From Desulfuromonadaceae bacterium UBA6124 (GTDB lineage: Bacteria; Desulfobacterota; Desulfuromonadia; Desulfuromonadales; Trichloromonadaceae), in the NCBI GenBank assembly GCA_002423365.1, contig DIVU01000213.1, positions 1 to 25,927 on the forward strand: a DNA stretch of 25,927 nucleotides, read 5' to 3'. The position numbers and the translations under genes were made by a program. The notes under the pieces are model-generated. The model worked only from the letters and a program-made list of their open reading frames with translations. It made no database searches and had not been told where the DNA came from. This document shows, one piece after another, positions 15,695 through 23,678 of the stretch; positions within the stretch are counted from its first letter, which is position 1, and each line of letters starts with the position of its first letter.

Positions 15695-15734
15695 AAAAAC
15701 GCCGCTGTTCCAATTGAGGGACAGCGGCGTTTTT
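15695..15734. terminator. Strong bidirectional terminator
   Basis: The arms AAAAACGCCGCTGT (15695-15708) and ACAGCGGCGTTTTT (15721-15734) are perfect complements, giving A- and T-runs on both sides. It ends the RdgC-like gene and, from the other strand, the unit at 15846-17265. Confidence 0.92.
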
Positions 15735-15845
15735 ATGAAAACATCGATGAGCTCTGTGGCCCGACAATCCGATGGTTGTCAGAACCGCAGGAGACGGTGA
15801 CGGAAAGGAACCGCATCGCCGCTCCCAGTCCTCCCGGTGTTGTGG

Positions 15846-15938
15846 TCAGGGATTCTGCACCAGGGCGAAGAGGACCGACAAGAAGAGCAGAAGCAACGTG
15901 CTGGCCAGGGCGAGAATCTGGGCAAAGCGCAGACGCAT
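15846..15938 (-). CDS. Tiny single-span membrane protein (30 aa)
   Basis: This small frame encodes 30 residues starting MRLRFAQILALAS and ending ALVQNP. Two arginines lead into an uninterrupted hydrophobic stretch of about 20 residues, the form of a single transmembrane helix with its N-terminus inside. The Shine-Dalgarno GAGGAG (15945-15950) overlaps the TGA stop of the flavoprotein gene upstream and lies 6 bases before the ATG, an ideal arrangement for translational coupling. No other gene claims this DNA, and a terminator follows. It does not match any small protein I recognise. It may be a small accessory subunit of the reductase. Confidence 0.6.
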   Translation of the reverse strand: MRLRFAQILALASTLLLLFLSVLFALVQNP

Positions 15939-15948
15939 GGGAGACTCC

Positions 15949-17265
15949 TCAGACCAGGTCGAAGATTTCCGAATGGATGTGGGTGGGCGGGATCCCCTGA
16001 TGGGCCAGGGCCTTTTCCGCCACGGCGATCAACGGTGTGGGGCCGCAGATGAAGCACTCGCGCACGGCCCGGTCATCGGGAAGGTGGCGGGCGAAAATCT
16101 CGTCGCGCAGCAGGCCCCGCTCTCCCTCCCAGTCGGCGGGGGGTTCGCTCAGCACATAGACGATGGTCAGATCGAGCCGACTGCGCAAATCTTCCAGTTC
16201 TTCGCGAAAGGTCGTCCGCTCCCAGGCACGGTAGGCATAAAAAAGGAGTAGCGGCCGCCGGTCGTCGCGCTCGGCGAGGGTGCGCAGCATGCTCATGATC
16301 GGGGCGATGCCGACCCCGCCGGCGACGAAGACATAGCCGGGCGCTGGGCTGATATCGATGCTGAAGGTGCCATAGGGGCCGTCGATCCAGGCCGGTTCTC
16401 CCACCTGGATCTCGCCGATGCGGTTGGTGAAATCCCCCAACTCCTTGATGGTGAAGGAAATCTCCCCGGGAACGGTGGCGCTGGAGGAGATGGAAAAAGG
16501 ATGTTCGCGCATGGCAAAGGGGGAACTCCGCAAGGTCAGCCAGGCGAACTGGCCCGGCAGATAGCGGAAGCCACCGTGCCCCTCGGGGCGCAGCACCAGG
16601 GTCCAGCTGCTGCCGCGCTCTTCGATGACCCGGACCACCCGCCAGGGGCGACGTAGCAGTTGTAATGGCTTGAGCAGTCGCACGCGGATGACCACGGCCA
16701 CACAGGAGAGAGCGATGCCCAGCCATAACCAGGCCTTCCAGGGGGTAGCGCTGTAATGGGCGACCCCGGCAATATGCGCCACTCCCAGCAGCAGCGCCAT
16801 TACCGCCAGCAGCACATGGGCGATGCGCCAGGCGTCGTAGTGGATGCGCAACGGTTTCCGCCACAGAGAGGAAGCCATCAGCGCCGCCAGTGCCACCCAG
16901 GAAACGAGCCCCGTCCACAGGTGCAGAGGCAAGGTGCCGTCAAGTATCACCCCCAATAGCGCCGGTTCCTCGTGAAAGAGGAGCAGGGGATGGATGGTGG
17001 CGAAGGCAAAGGCGCCGATGGAGGCGAGGCGGTGGAAGTAATAGACGAGGTCGATGCCAAAGGGAGCCGTGGCCCGCTGAAAGCGCGCGGTGAGCAGAAA
17101 CATGATCGCCATCATGGCGGTGGCGGCAAAGCCCAGGGCCAGGGAAAGATCGAACCAGAAGCCGTAACCGGCGGGCTTGGGGCCAAGCAGCAAGACAAAG
17201 AGCGGGGCCTGGACCAACAGCAGATAAAGCAGTATCCAGAAGGTCGCGCGCAGATAGGGATGCAT
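15949..17265 (-). CDS. Ferric reductase-like transmembrane flavoprotein (FRE/NOX type)
   Basis: The 438-residue protein has an N-terminal membrane part (about residues 5-210, six spans) with histidines in YYFHRLASIG, FATIHPLLLFH, WRIAHVLLAV and GVAHIAGVAHY, placed as for transmembrane b-heme ligands. After it comes a ferredoxin-reductase-type cytoplasmic half: YLPGQFAWL and HPFSISSS for FAD, GGVGIAPIMSML for NAD(P)H, and FICGPTPLI near the end. Such proteins pass electrons from NAD(P)H through FAD and hemes across the membrane, in known cases to ferric iron or oxygen. The acceptor here is unknown. The ATG at 17265 has a weak ribosome site. It is the first gene of a two-gene unit with the 30-residue membrane protein. 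Confidence 0.88.
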   Translation of the reverse strand: MHPYLRATFWILLYLLLVQAPLFVLLLGPKPAGYGFWFDLSLALGFAATAMMAIMFLLTARFQRATAPFGIDLVYYFHRLASIGAFAFATIHPLLLFHEEPALLGVILDGTLPLHLWTGLVSWVALAALMASSLWRKPLRIHYDAWRIAHVLLAVMALLLGVAHIAGVAHYSATPWKAWLWLGIALSCVAVVIRVRLLKPLQLLRRPWRVVRVIEERGSSWTLVLRPEGHGGFRYLPGQFAWLTLRSSPFAMREHPFSISSSATVPGEISFTIKELGDFTNRIGEIQVGEPAWIDGPYGTFSIDISPAPGYVFVAGGVGIAPIMSMLRTLAERDDRRPLLLFYAYRAWERTTFREELEDLRSRLDLTIVYVLSEPPADWEGERGLLRDEIFARHLPDDRAVRECFICGPTPLIAVAEKALAHQGIPPTHIHSEIFDLV

Positions 17266-17356
17266 GGGGGGGCCCGTGGTGAAAGGATGACCGGCGGCAT
17301 TGCCGTTACCCTCAAGTATGCCTGAAGGGGAACGGGGAGCAAGCCGCTAAAAAATC

Positions 17357-17385
17357 TTGACAGAATCACATCTTTCGGGTTTAAT
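17357..17385 (+). promoter_or_regulatory. Upstream sigma-70 promoter candidate
   Basis: A perfect TTGACA (17357-17362) and TTTAAT (17380-17385) are 17 bases apart. Transcription would begin near 17392, leaving a leader of about 175 bases before the gene at 17569. Confidence 0.45.
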
Positions 17386-17512
17386 TAAGTGACTGTATTT
17401 AATGAGCGAAATACCTTTTATGGTTTATTTTTTTACATACTTCGCACTGCATTAATATCACCGCCACCTTTGGAGATGAATCGCGGCAGCCTCATCCCCT
17501 CCTCTCCTTTTC

Positions 17513-17540
17513 TTGCATGAAACGATTGTCATGCTAGAAT
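17513..17540 (+). promoter_or_regulatory. Proximal promoter with internal dyad, for the PEP synthase regulator
   Basis: TTGCAT (17513-17518) and TAGAAT (17535-17540) are 16 bases apart, and TG at 17532-17533 makes an extended -10. An inverted repeat, GCATGA (17515-17520) and TCATGC (17529-17534), fills the spacer and could be an operator. Confidence 0.5.
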
Positions 17541-17568
17541 TGTGACGGCTCTTTCATGAGGACTTGCG

Positions 17569-18375
17569 ATGTCCAACCCCAAAATCGTCTTCCTACTCTC
17601 GGACGCTACCGGCGAAACCGCCGAAAAGATGGTGATGGCGGCCCTTCTGCAATTCGGCGACCGGGATGTACGGTTGCGCCGCATCAGCCATGTGCGCAGC
17701 AAAAACCAGGTGTACGAAGCCCTTGACGAAATTCTCGCGGCCCAGGGCATCGTCGTTTACACCATCGTCAATCGCGAACTGGCGCGCCTGGTGCATGACG
17801 AATGCGATTCCCTAGGGCTTCCCTGCATCGATCTGATCACCCCCCTGCTGATGAAAATCACCGAGTTTTTTGGCCTCTCCCCCCGGGAAACACCGGGCCT
17901 GCTCCACGGGATCGACGAGGATTATTTCCGCCGCATCGAGGCCGTGGAATTCACCGTCAAGCACGACGACGGCCAGGAAACTGCCCATCTACCCAAGGCC
18001 GACATCGTCCTGGTGGGGGTTTCGCGCAGCAGCAAGACACCGCTCTCCATCTATCTCGCCCACGCCGGATGGAAGGTCGCCAACGTGCCGCTGGTCAAGG
18101 GGATCGATCCCCCCAAGGAACTGTTCGACGTCGATCCCAAGCGGGTGGTGGGGCTGATCATCGACCCCCAGCGCCTTTTGGAGATGCGGGTGACGCGTCT
18201 GAAACATCTGGGCATGGACTCCAAGGCCGCTTATGCCGACTTCGCCGAGATCGAGGATGAACTGCGCCATGCCCGTGCCTTTTTCCGCCGCCATCCCTGG
18301 GTGGTGATCGACGTTTCGGGCAAAGCCGTGGAAGAGACGGCCAACGAGGTTCTGGTCAAGCTCAAGTTGAAATAA
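17569..18375 (+). CDS. PEP synthase / pyruvate phosphate dikinase regulatory protein (DUF299)
   Basis: The 268-residue protein starts FLLSDATGETAEKM and has the P-loop GVSRSSKT (150-157) followed by PLSIYLA, then KGIDPPKELF and GLIIDP. These are the signatures of the bifunctional ADP-dependent kinase / phosphate-dependent pyrophosphorylase. The family switches PEP synthase or PPDK off and on by modifying a threonine next to its catalytic histidine, so it controls gluconeogenic PEP supply. Whether the target here is PpsA or PPDK cannot be told, since neither is in the window. GAGGA (17558-17562) lies 6 bases before the ATG. The regulator gene follows after 60 bases without a terminator. Confidence 0.94.
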   Translation: MSNPKIVFLLSDATGETAEKMVMAALLQFGDRDVRLRRISHVRSKNQVYEALDEILAAQGIVVYTIVNRELARLVHDECDSLGLPCIDLITPLLMKITEFFGLSPRETPGLLHGIDEDYFRRIEAVEFTVKHDDGQETAHLPKADIVLVGVSRSSKTPLSIYLAHAGWKVANVPLVKGIDPPKELFDVDPKRVVGLIIDPQRLLEMRVTRLKHLGMDSKAAYADFAEIEDELRHARAFFRRHPWVVIDVSGKAVEETANEVLVKLKLK

Positions 18376-18435
18376 AGTAGAAATTGTCCCCTGGGGATAA
18401 CGTCCGTCGGAATCAAACAAAAGAAGGAGTTTAAT

Positions 18436-19107
18436 ATGAGAATTCTGGTCGTCGAAGACGAGAAGAAAGTAGCCAGCTTCATCAAGCGCGGTCTCGAAGA
18501 GGAGGGTTTTCTGGTGGATGTCGCCTACGATGGCGAGGAAGGGCGCTACATGGCCGAAACCAACCCCTATGACCTGATCCTGATGGATGTCATGCTGCCG
18601 AAGAAGGACGGTCTGACCGTGGTCCGCGAACTGCGAGAGAAGGGGATGAGCGCGCCGGTGCTGTGCCTGACCGCGAAGGACACGGTCGACGATATCGTTT
18701 CCGGCCTCGACTCGGGCAGCGACGACTACCTGACCAAGCCCTTCGCCTTCGCCGAGCTGCTGGCCCGGGTGCGCGCCCTGCTGCGCCGGGGGGGGCAGGA
18801 CCGGGGGGCGGAGATCCACTTCGCCGACCTGCGCCTCGACCCAGTGGCCCACAAGGTCTGGCGCAGCAACAAAGAAATCGATCTCACCGCGAAGGAGTAC
18901 GCGCTGCTCGAGTATTTCATGCGCAACCCCAACCAGACCCTGACCCGGACAATGATCGCCGAGCATGTCTGGGACTACACCTTCGATTCCTTTACCAACA
19001 TCATCGACGTCTACGTCAACTACCTGCGGAAGAAGGTGGACAAGGACTTCGACAAAAAACTGATCCACACCGTCAGGGGCGCGGGCTACGTTCTCAAGGA
19101 GGAATAA
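18436..19107 (+). CDS. OmpR/PhoB-family response regulator
   Basis: The 223-residue protein has a receiver domain (about 1-120) with the acidic pocket E7/D8, phosphoacceptor D51, T79 and K101. A winged-helix DNA-binding domain follows (about 128-220), ending in the usual RKKVDKDF...IHTVRGAGYVL. An AAGGAG site lies 6 bases before the ATG. The sensor kinase starts one base after its stop codon. The sequence is close to the CusR/QseB-like group of regulators paired with heavy-metal-type sensors, but the target genes cannot be told. All phosphorylation residues are intact. Confidence 0.95.
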   Translation: MRILVVEDEKKVASFIKRGLEEEGFLVDVAYDGEEGRYMAETNPYDLILMDVMLPKKDGLTVVRELREKGMSAPVLCLTAKDTVDDIVSGLDSGSDDYLTKPFAFAELLARVRALLRRGGQDRGAEIHFADLRLDPVAHKVWRSNKEIDLTAKEYALLEYFMRNPNQTLTRTMIAEHVWDYTFDSFTNIIDVYVNYLRKKVDKDFDKKLIHTVRGAGYVLKEE

Positions 19108-19108
19108 C

Positions 19109-20560
19109 TTGGCCCGTTTCTCCTGTCCCGGCTCAGTCCGGTTTCGCCTGGCCTTCTGGTATGTCGTCACCCTGGCCGTCATTTTGACGGCCAGCGGTGT
19201 GTACTGGTACTGGACCTTGTCGCGAAACCTGCAGGGGCATGTGGACGCCACGCTAATGATGGTGGCCAAGGACGTCATCTCCTTCCATCTGGTGGAATCA
19301 CCAGAGACTCCCCAGGAAGAAACCTGTCGGAAGCTGGAAACCTTTATCCGCGAGCACAACTGGAGTGAGTTTGTCCAGTTCGTCAATGAACAAGGGAATA
19401 TCGTCTGTCACACCAGCAATCTGCTGGAAGCCCGTCTGCCCATCAGCGCCGAGGCCCTGCGGGCGCTACATACCAATCAGCCCCTCTACGAGACCGTCAA
19501 CCTCACGGACGCTCGCCCCTTACGCCTGCTGACCTTTCCCCTGGCCATCGACGGCCATTCGCACGACGTGGTCCAAGTTGCCGAAGATCTCGGCCCCCTG
19601 TATGAGACCCTGCGCGTACATCGTTGGCAACTCTCCCTCTACAGTCCCCTGCTCCTTTTTATACTGGCCATCGGCGGCTGGTTCGTCACCGGGCGCGCCC
19701 TCTTGCCGGTGCGCCGCATCACCAACGCAGTCCAGCGAATCAGGGCGGAGAACCTCTCCGAACGCCTGCCCGTCAACCGCTACCGGGACGAGATTTCCGA
19801 GCTGCAGGAAACCTTCAATTCCATGCTCGAAAGGCTGGAGGAGGCTTTCACCAAGGTCCGTCAATTCACCGCCGACGCCTCCCACGAACTGCGCACCCCC
19901 CTGGCGATCCTGCGCGGTGAAACGGAAGTGGCCCTGCGCTGGGCAAAAAATCCCGAGGAGCTGCGCGCGACCCTCGAATCGAACCTGGAAGAGATCGACC
20001 GCATGAGCCGGATCATCGAGGATCTGCTGGCGCTGGCCAAGAGCGAGGCGGGAGAAATCCCCCTGGCGCTGGCCGACGTCAAGCTCAGCGATCTGCTGCA
20101 GGATCTCTATCTCCAGGGCAAGACCCTGAGCGAGCCCAAGGGGATCGAGTTCACCTTGCACATGGAGGTGAATCAGGAAATCCATCTACGTGGCGACCAG
20201 TTGCAACTTCACCGCATGCTTCTCAACCTGGTTTCCAACGCCGTCAAATACACCCCCGACGGCGGTCGGGTCGCGATCCATCTGGCCAGTGACGACCACC
20301 GGGCCCGGATACGGGTGACCGACACCGGCTTCGGCATCGCCGCCGAACACCTACCGCATCTTTTCGACCGCTTCTACCGTATCGATGAAGCCCGCAACCG
20401 CGCCATCGGCGGCAGCGGCCTGGGCCTCTCCATCGTTAAATGGATCGTCGAGGCCCACGGCGGGCAGATTGAAGTCGCCTCGGAACCGAACCGGGGCAGC
20501 ACCTTCACCGTCAGCCTCCCCCTCGACGGACCTCCGCCGAAGGAACGGGAACTCACCTGA
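19109..20560 (+). CDS. Membrane sensor histidine kinase, partner of the OmpR-type regulator
   Basis: The 483-residue kinase has a first membrane span (about 13-35), a periplasmic sensor region of about 140 residues, a second span (about 175-197), then HAMP (LPVRRITNAVQRI). The HisKA domain carries H259 in DASHELRTPLAIL, and the HATPase domain has NLVSNAVKYTP, DTGFGI and GGSGLGLSIVK. Its layout resembles CusS-type sensors. The start is TTG 19109, chosen because a full AAGGAGG (19096-19102) lies 6 bases before it and no ATG fits the first membrane span. Only one base separates it from the regulator stop codon. The stimulus is unknown; the periplasmic region has one cysteine in TCRKLE and another in IVCHTS. 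Confidence 0.93.
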   Translation: MARFSCPGSVRFRLAFWYVVTLAVILTASGVYWYWTLSRNLQGHVDATLMMVAKDVISFHLVESPETPQEETCRKLETFIREHNWSEFVQFVNEQGNIVCHTSNLLEARLPISAEALRALHTNQPLYETVNLTDARPLRLLTFPLAIDGHSHDVVQVAEDLGPLYETLRVHRWQLSLYSPLLLFILAIGGWFVTGRALLPVRRITNAVQRIRAENLSERLPVNRYRDEISELQETFNSMLERLEEAFTKVRQFTADASHELRTPLAILRGETEVALRWAKNPEELRATLESNLEEIDRMSRIIEDLLALAKSEAGEIPLALADVKLSDLLQDLYLQGKTLSEPKGIEFTLHMEVNQEIHLRGDQLQLHRMLLNLVSNAVKYTPDGGRVAIHLASDDHRARIRVTDTGFGIAAEHLPHLFDRFYRIDEARNRAIGGSGLGLSIVKWIVEAHGGQIEVASEPNRGSTFTVSLPLDGPPPKERELT

Positions 20561-20581
20561 ACGAAAACACGGAGACACACG

Positions 20582-20619
20582 AAAAAGCGGCCCCGGTTGC
20601 ATACCGGAGCCGTTTTTTT
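20582..20619. terminator. Bidirectional terminator
   Basis: CGGC-C-CCGG (20588-20596) pairs with CCGG-A-GCCG (20604-20612) with one mismatch. A-runs precede and seven T follow. It separates the convergent kinase and cytochrome genes. Confidence 0.85.
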
Positions 20620-20642
20620 ATCGTGTTCGTTGAGGGATGGAT

Positions 20643-22091
20643 CTACTCGCGGGTCTGGAAGCTGACCTCCTTGGCGACCATGTCGACCACCGGCAGGGGC
20701 GGCACTTCGGTCAGGCCGTAGGTCGCGTTCAGGTCGATACCCTCCGGCACATTGGCGAGGAGTTTTTCGGCGATTTTCTGGTCGGCCTGACGGTAGCGCA
20801 GTTTGATGTCAAGCTTGACCACCGGGCTGGTTCCGACGTTGATCCCGTAATAAACGTCCTTATACCCCTTGGGGGGAATGGTATCGTGCCGGGAGAAGGC
20901 GGTGATTACCCAGGGATCGACGGCAAAGTGGAAATCACTGCCCATGCCGTCCGAGTTGAACAGCCGGGTGTTCTCCGGCAGCTGGCCGTTAGCGTCGACC
21001 GCGCCGCTGGTCATGATCACCTGCCCCTTCTCGTCGGTGGCGGTAATTTCGAGCCACAGCTGGCGAATGTTGGTGAGGGAGGTCGGCAGGTTGTGGCCGG
21101 CACGGATATTTTTCACCCGAACTTTCACCTCAGCCAACTGGCCGTTGTTGTAGACCGGCGTCACTTCCAGGTCGGCGGCCGACTGGAGGCGCCCTACGGC
21201 CATTTCATATTTTTTCATGATATTGGCAGCCAGGGCCTCGTCGCCGGCCTTCGTGGCCGCGCCGGCGGCCAGATAGTAGAGAAGATAGTTGGCGCCATTG
21301 AAATAGTGGCGGTATTCGTGGCGCTCAGGTTTTTTGAAGTCGTCGGCGGTACGCTTGAACGTCTCGAGATCGACCATGTGACAATCCTGGCAGAGGATGG
21401 TCTTCTGCGCGTAGGCGCCGCGTTTCCATTCGAGATAGGTGGCTTCGAGGGGAAAGTGTTTATCGTAATGGTAGACCTGATGACAGCCGGCGCAGAGATC
21501 GGCCTGCAGGTGCAGGGAGGACTCGTCACATTCATGAAAACCCATGCCGCAATCGTCCGACACGGCCACCGGACCCTGTTTTCTCAGCTGCGGTCCCGCG
21601 GGCGTATCGACCCCGGGGCGAAGGATGAAGGACCCATTTTCCGGCTCGTGAGTCGGGGTCTGCCAATGGGTGGTGCCGACGATGGAATGACAGACATCGC
21701 AGGAAACCCCGGCCAGGGCCATCGGGCTCAAGTCTTTGAGCCCAGGGCCTTTGATTTCGCCGGTGACCACCGCGGCAGCCGAATGGCAGCCTTCACACTG
21801 GCGGGCGATGTCATGCCCGACAGCCTTTACCGCCAGGTTGAGCTCCCCCTGGTAGACGGGATCCTTAAACGCCAGGGCATGAATCGAGCCGGTCCATTCC
21901 TCGTACTGCTTGACATGGCATTCAGCACAGACTTCCGGGGGAGTGAATTCGGCACCGTTCTTCTCGTATTTGATAAGCGACGGGTAGTAGGGATAAAATT
22001 CCCGGTCGACGTCAAAGACCGGGGGTGGGACGGCAAAGGCACCGCTTGTCAGCAATGACAGGCATAGCAGCAGCATCAACTTCTTCATCAT
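20643..22091 (-). CDS. Exported penta-heme c-type cytochrome (c554-like)
   Basis: The 482-residue precursor has a signal peptide with hydrophobic core LMLLLCLSLLTSG and a likely cut after AFA at residue 20, so the mature protein is periplasmic or further out. Five CXXCH heme sites start at residues 55, 99, 131, 200 and 234, all in the first half. Spare histidines between them can serve as sixth ligands. The second half (about 245-482) has no heme site and looks beta-rich (EVKVRVKNI, VKLDIKLRY). The pattern resembles cytochrome c554-family multiheme proteins; its redox partner is not known. Two ATG codons are possible (22091, 22088). AAGGAGG (22096-22102) lies 4 bases before the first and 7 before the second, so 22088 may be the used start. 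Confidence 0.9.
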   Translation of the reverse strand: MMKKLMLLLCLSLLTSGAFAVPPPVFDVDREFYPYYPSLIKYEKNGAEFTPPEVCAECHVKQYEEWTGSIHALAFKDPVYQGELNLAVKAVGHDIARQCEGCHSAAAVVTGEIKGPGLKDLSPMALAGVSCDVCHSIVGTTHWQTPTHEPENGSFILRPGVDTPAGPQLRKQGPVAVSDDCGMGFHECDESSLHLQADLCAGCHQVYHYDKHFPLEATYLEWKRGAYAQKTILCQDCHMVDLETFKRTADDFKKPERHEYRHYFNGANYLLYYLAAGAATKAGDEALAANIMKKYEMAVGRLQSAADLEVTPVYNNGQLAEVKVRVKNIRAGHNLPTSLTNIRQLWLEITATDEKGQVIMTSGAVDANGQLPENTRLFNSDGMGSDFHFAVDPWVITAFSRHDTIPPKGYKDVYYGINVGTSPVVKLDIKLRYRQADQKIAEKLLANVPEGIDLNATYGLTEVPPLPVVDMVAKEVSFQTRE

Positions 22092-22154
22092 ATGGCCTCC
22101 TTGAGGGTGAGGGTGGTCCGAAACGGACGTGGAATGTGAGACATAAACGGTTAT

Positions 22155-22182
22155 AAATTATCATGCACTAACGTCTTGTCAA
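22155..22182 (-). promoter_or_regulatory. Candidate promoter of the cytochrome gene
   Basis: On the minus strand a perfect TTGACA (22177-22182) is followed after 16 bases by TAATTT (22155-22160). The surrounding bases are AT-rich. The -10 is only a moderate match. Confidence 0.42.
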
Positions 22183-22245
22183 TCGAATATTTGCCTTCAA
22201 CGGCGATTTGCTTTATTTGAAATCCTGCTCCCGACGCTAATGGTT

Positions 22246-22261
22246 CTGTGTATTTACACAG
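22246..22261. repeat. 16-base dyad upstream of the NarX-type kinase
   Basis: The arms CTGTGTA (22246-22252) and TACACAG (22255-22261) are exact complements around TT. The position, in the divergent region between cytochrome and kinase, suits an operator. No known binding protein is assigned. Confidence 0.5.
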
Positions 22262-22296
22262 TGTATTCCGCGAGGCCCTGTGATATTTTCCATCCT

Positions 22297-23676
22297 ATGC
22301 GCCTGACTCTCAAACACCAGATCATTCTCGCTCCGGCCGCAGTCCTGCTGCTGATGGCATTGCTGCTCGCTTTTTTGCAGTACACCTACTGGGATCTTTC
22401 CCGCAAGCGCCAGGAAGCCCGCAACCTGGGAACGGTCTTCGTCGCCCTGGCCGAAGCGGAACTGGCGACCCAGCGGATGCATTCCCTGCTCATGCAGCTG
22501 GGCGGCGAGCCGTTAGTCGACGTGCGTTGTTTCGGTGAACTGAACGGCCTCTACGAGCACCTGGACGGCGCCACCGGCCGCATTCTCCAGATCCTGCCCC
22601 TGCCTGAGCAGTCCCGCACTCTGCTGCGCCAGGCGGTCGCCGACCTCAATCCAGAGCTCGGCATCGACGTGGATCGCTTCAACGCCGCCATCGTCCTGAT
22701 TCGCCCCGAGTTGAGCTCCCTGTCCGAGCTGATCCAGCGCCAGCGGGAAAAATTGCGCGGTCTGCACAGCCAGGATGTGGACGAACTGGTCGATCATACC
22801 GCTTTCGTTTCCATCGTCGTCCTCGGCTCGGCGATTCTCGTCGGCATCTTTCTTTCCATGTATTTCGGTCGCGGCATCCTGCGTCGGGTCAAGGAGCTGT
22901 CCGACAGCGCCGGCCGCATCGCCGCCGGGGATCTCACCCCGCCGCCGGCGCCGGCCCAGGTCCATGACGAACTCGACGCCCTGGCCCTGGCCATCAACCA
23001 CATGACCGATCGCCTGCTGCGGGTGGTGGGAACGGAAAAGCTGCTGGAAGGGGCGGAAGAAGAGCGGCGGCGCATCGCCATGGATATCCATGACCAGACC
23101 CTGGCCGATCTCGCTTCGGTGCTGCGGGGCATTCAGGAAGTGCGCTGCGAAGGGGAGTGCAAAAACGGCGTAGCGCGGATCGAAGAGGACCTGCGCCGCG
23201 CCATCGGCAATCTGCGCGAGGTGATGGACAACCTCCATCCGCAGACCTTAGACATTCTCGGCCTGGGACCGGCGCTCGAATCCCATCTGGAGCGGCACCT
23301 GAACAAGCCCGACCTCCCCCCCTATCACCTCTACATCTCCCCCCGGGTCGACACCATGCCCCTGTCGCGCGCCGCCCGCCTCGCCCTCTATCGCATCGCC
23401 CTGGAGGCCATCCACAATGTCATCAAGCATGCCCAGGCCTCCCGCTACGAAGTCAATCTCGACCGCCGGGAAAATGATCTGATCCTCTCCATCGAGGATA
23501 ACGGCAACGGCTTTGACCCCCGCACGGTCCCCTCTTCGGGACACCGGGGGCTCTACAACATCCGCGAACGGGCCAAGACCGTCGGCGCCGAGGTTTCCTG
23601 GGGGCCGTCCCGCTTCACCTCGGGAACCCGTTTCGAACTGACCCTGCCGCTGCCCGCCGCCGGGCAAGGAGCCTAA
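22297..23676 (+). CDS. NarX/DegS-type sensor histidine kinase
   Basis: The 459-residue kinase has a first membrane span (about 9-29), an extracytoplasmic helical region of about 140 residues, a second span (about 170-190), HAMP, and a HisKA_3-type dimerisation domain. EEERRRIAMDIHDQT supplies the phosphoacceptor H265. The ATPase domain has HNVIKHA, IEDNGNGFDP and GHRGLYNIRERA. The periplasmic part is short of the NarX P-box, so nitrate sensing is not shown. No good ribosome site precedes either candidate ATG (22240 or 22297). I chose 22297 because the N-terminus then begins directly with a short basic leader and the membrane span. The regulator gene begins 3 bases beyond its stop. Confidence 0.9.
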   Translation: MRLTLKHQIILAPAAVLLLMALLLAFLQYTYWDLSRKRQEARNLGTVFVALAEAELATQRMHSLLMQLGGEPLVDVRCFGELNGLYEHLDGATGRILQILPLPEQSRTLLRQAVADLNPELGIDVDRFNAAIVLIRPELSSLSELIQRQREKLRGLHSQDVDELVDHTAFVSIVVLGSAILVGIFLSMYFGRGILRRVKELSDSAGRIAAGDLTPPPAPAQVHDELDALALAINHMTDRLLRVVGTEKLLEGAEEERRRIAMDIHDQTLADLASVLRGIQEVRCEGECKNGVARIEEDLRRAIGNLREVMDNLHPQTLDILGLGPALESHLERHLNKPDLPPYHLYISPRVDTMPLSRAARLALYRIALEAIHNVIKHAQASRYEVNLDRRENDLILSIEDNGNGFDPRTVPSSGHRGLYNIRERAKTVGAEVSWGPSRFTSGTRFELTLPLPAAGQGA

Positions 23677-23678
23677 GC

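Larger units (their letters stand above)
17266..17568. other. AT-rich divergent intergenic region
   Basis: These 303 bases separate the divergent flavoprotein gene and the PEP synthase regulator. The part from about 17350 to 17460 is markedly AT-rich compared with the rest of the window. Two plus-strand promoters are visible (listed separately). A weak minus-strand candidate (TTGCTC, 16 bases, CATACT) could serve the flavoprotein. I see no gene in it; a 17-codon frame at 17404 has no ribosome site. Confidence 0.6.

Noticed and set aside
15733..15816. A second small minus-strand frame (27 codons) after the 30-residue membrane protein
   Set aside because: It has a GGAG before its ATG, but the peptide is nondescript and its stop codon lies at the edge of the terminator hairpin, so it would be barely transcribed.
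17404..17457. A 17-codon frame starting ATGAGCGAAATA in the AT-rich intergenic region
   Set aside because: No ribosome site precedes it and the peptide has no clear feature.
18384..18402. TCCCCTGGGGA between the PEP synthase regulator and the response regulator as a terminator
   Set aside because: The arms leave no room for a loop and no T-run follows, so read-through into the regulator is more likely.
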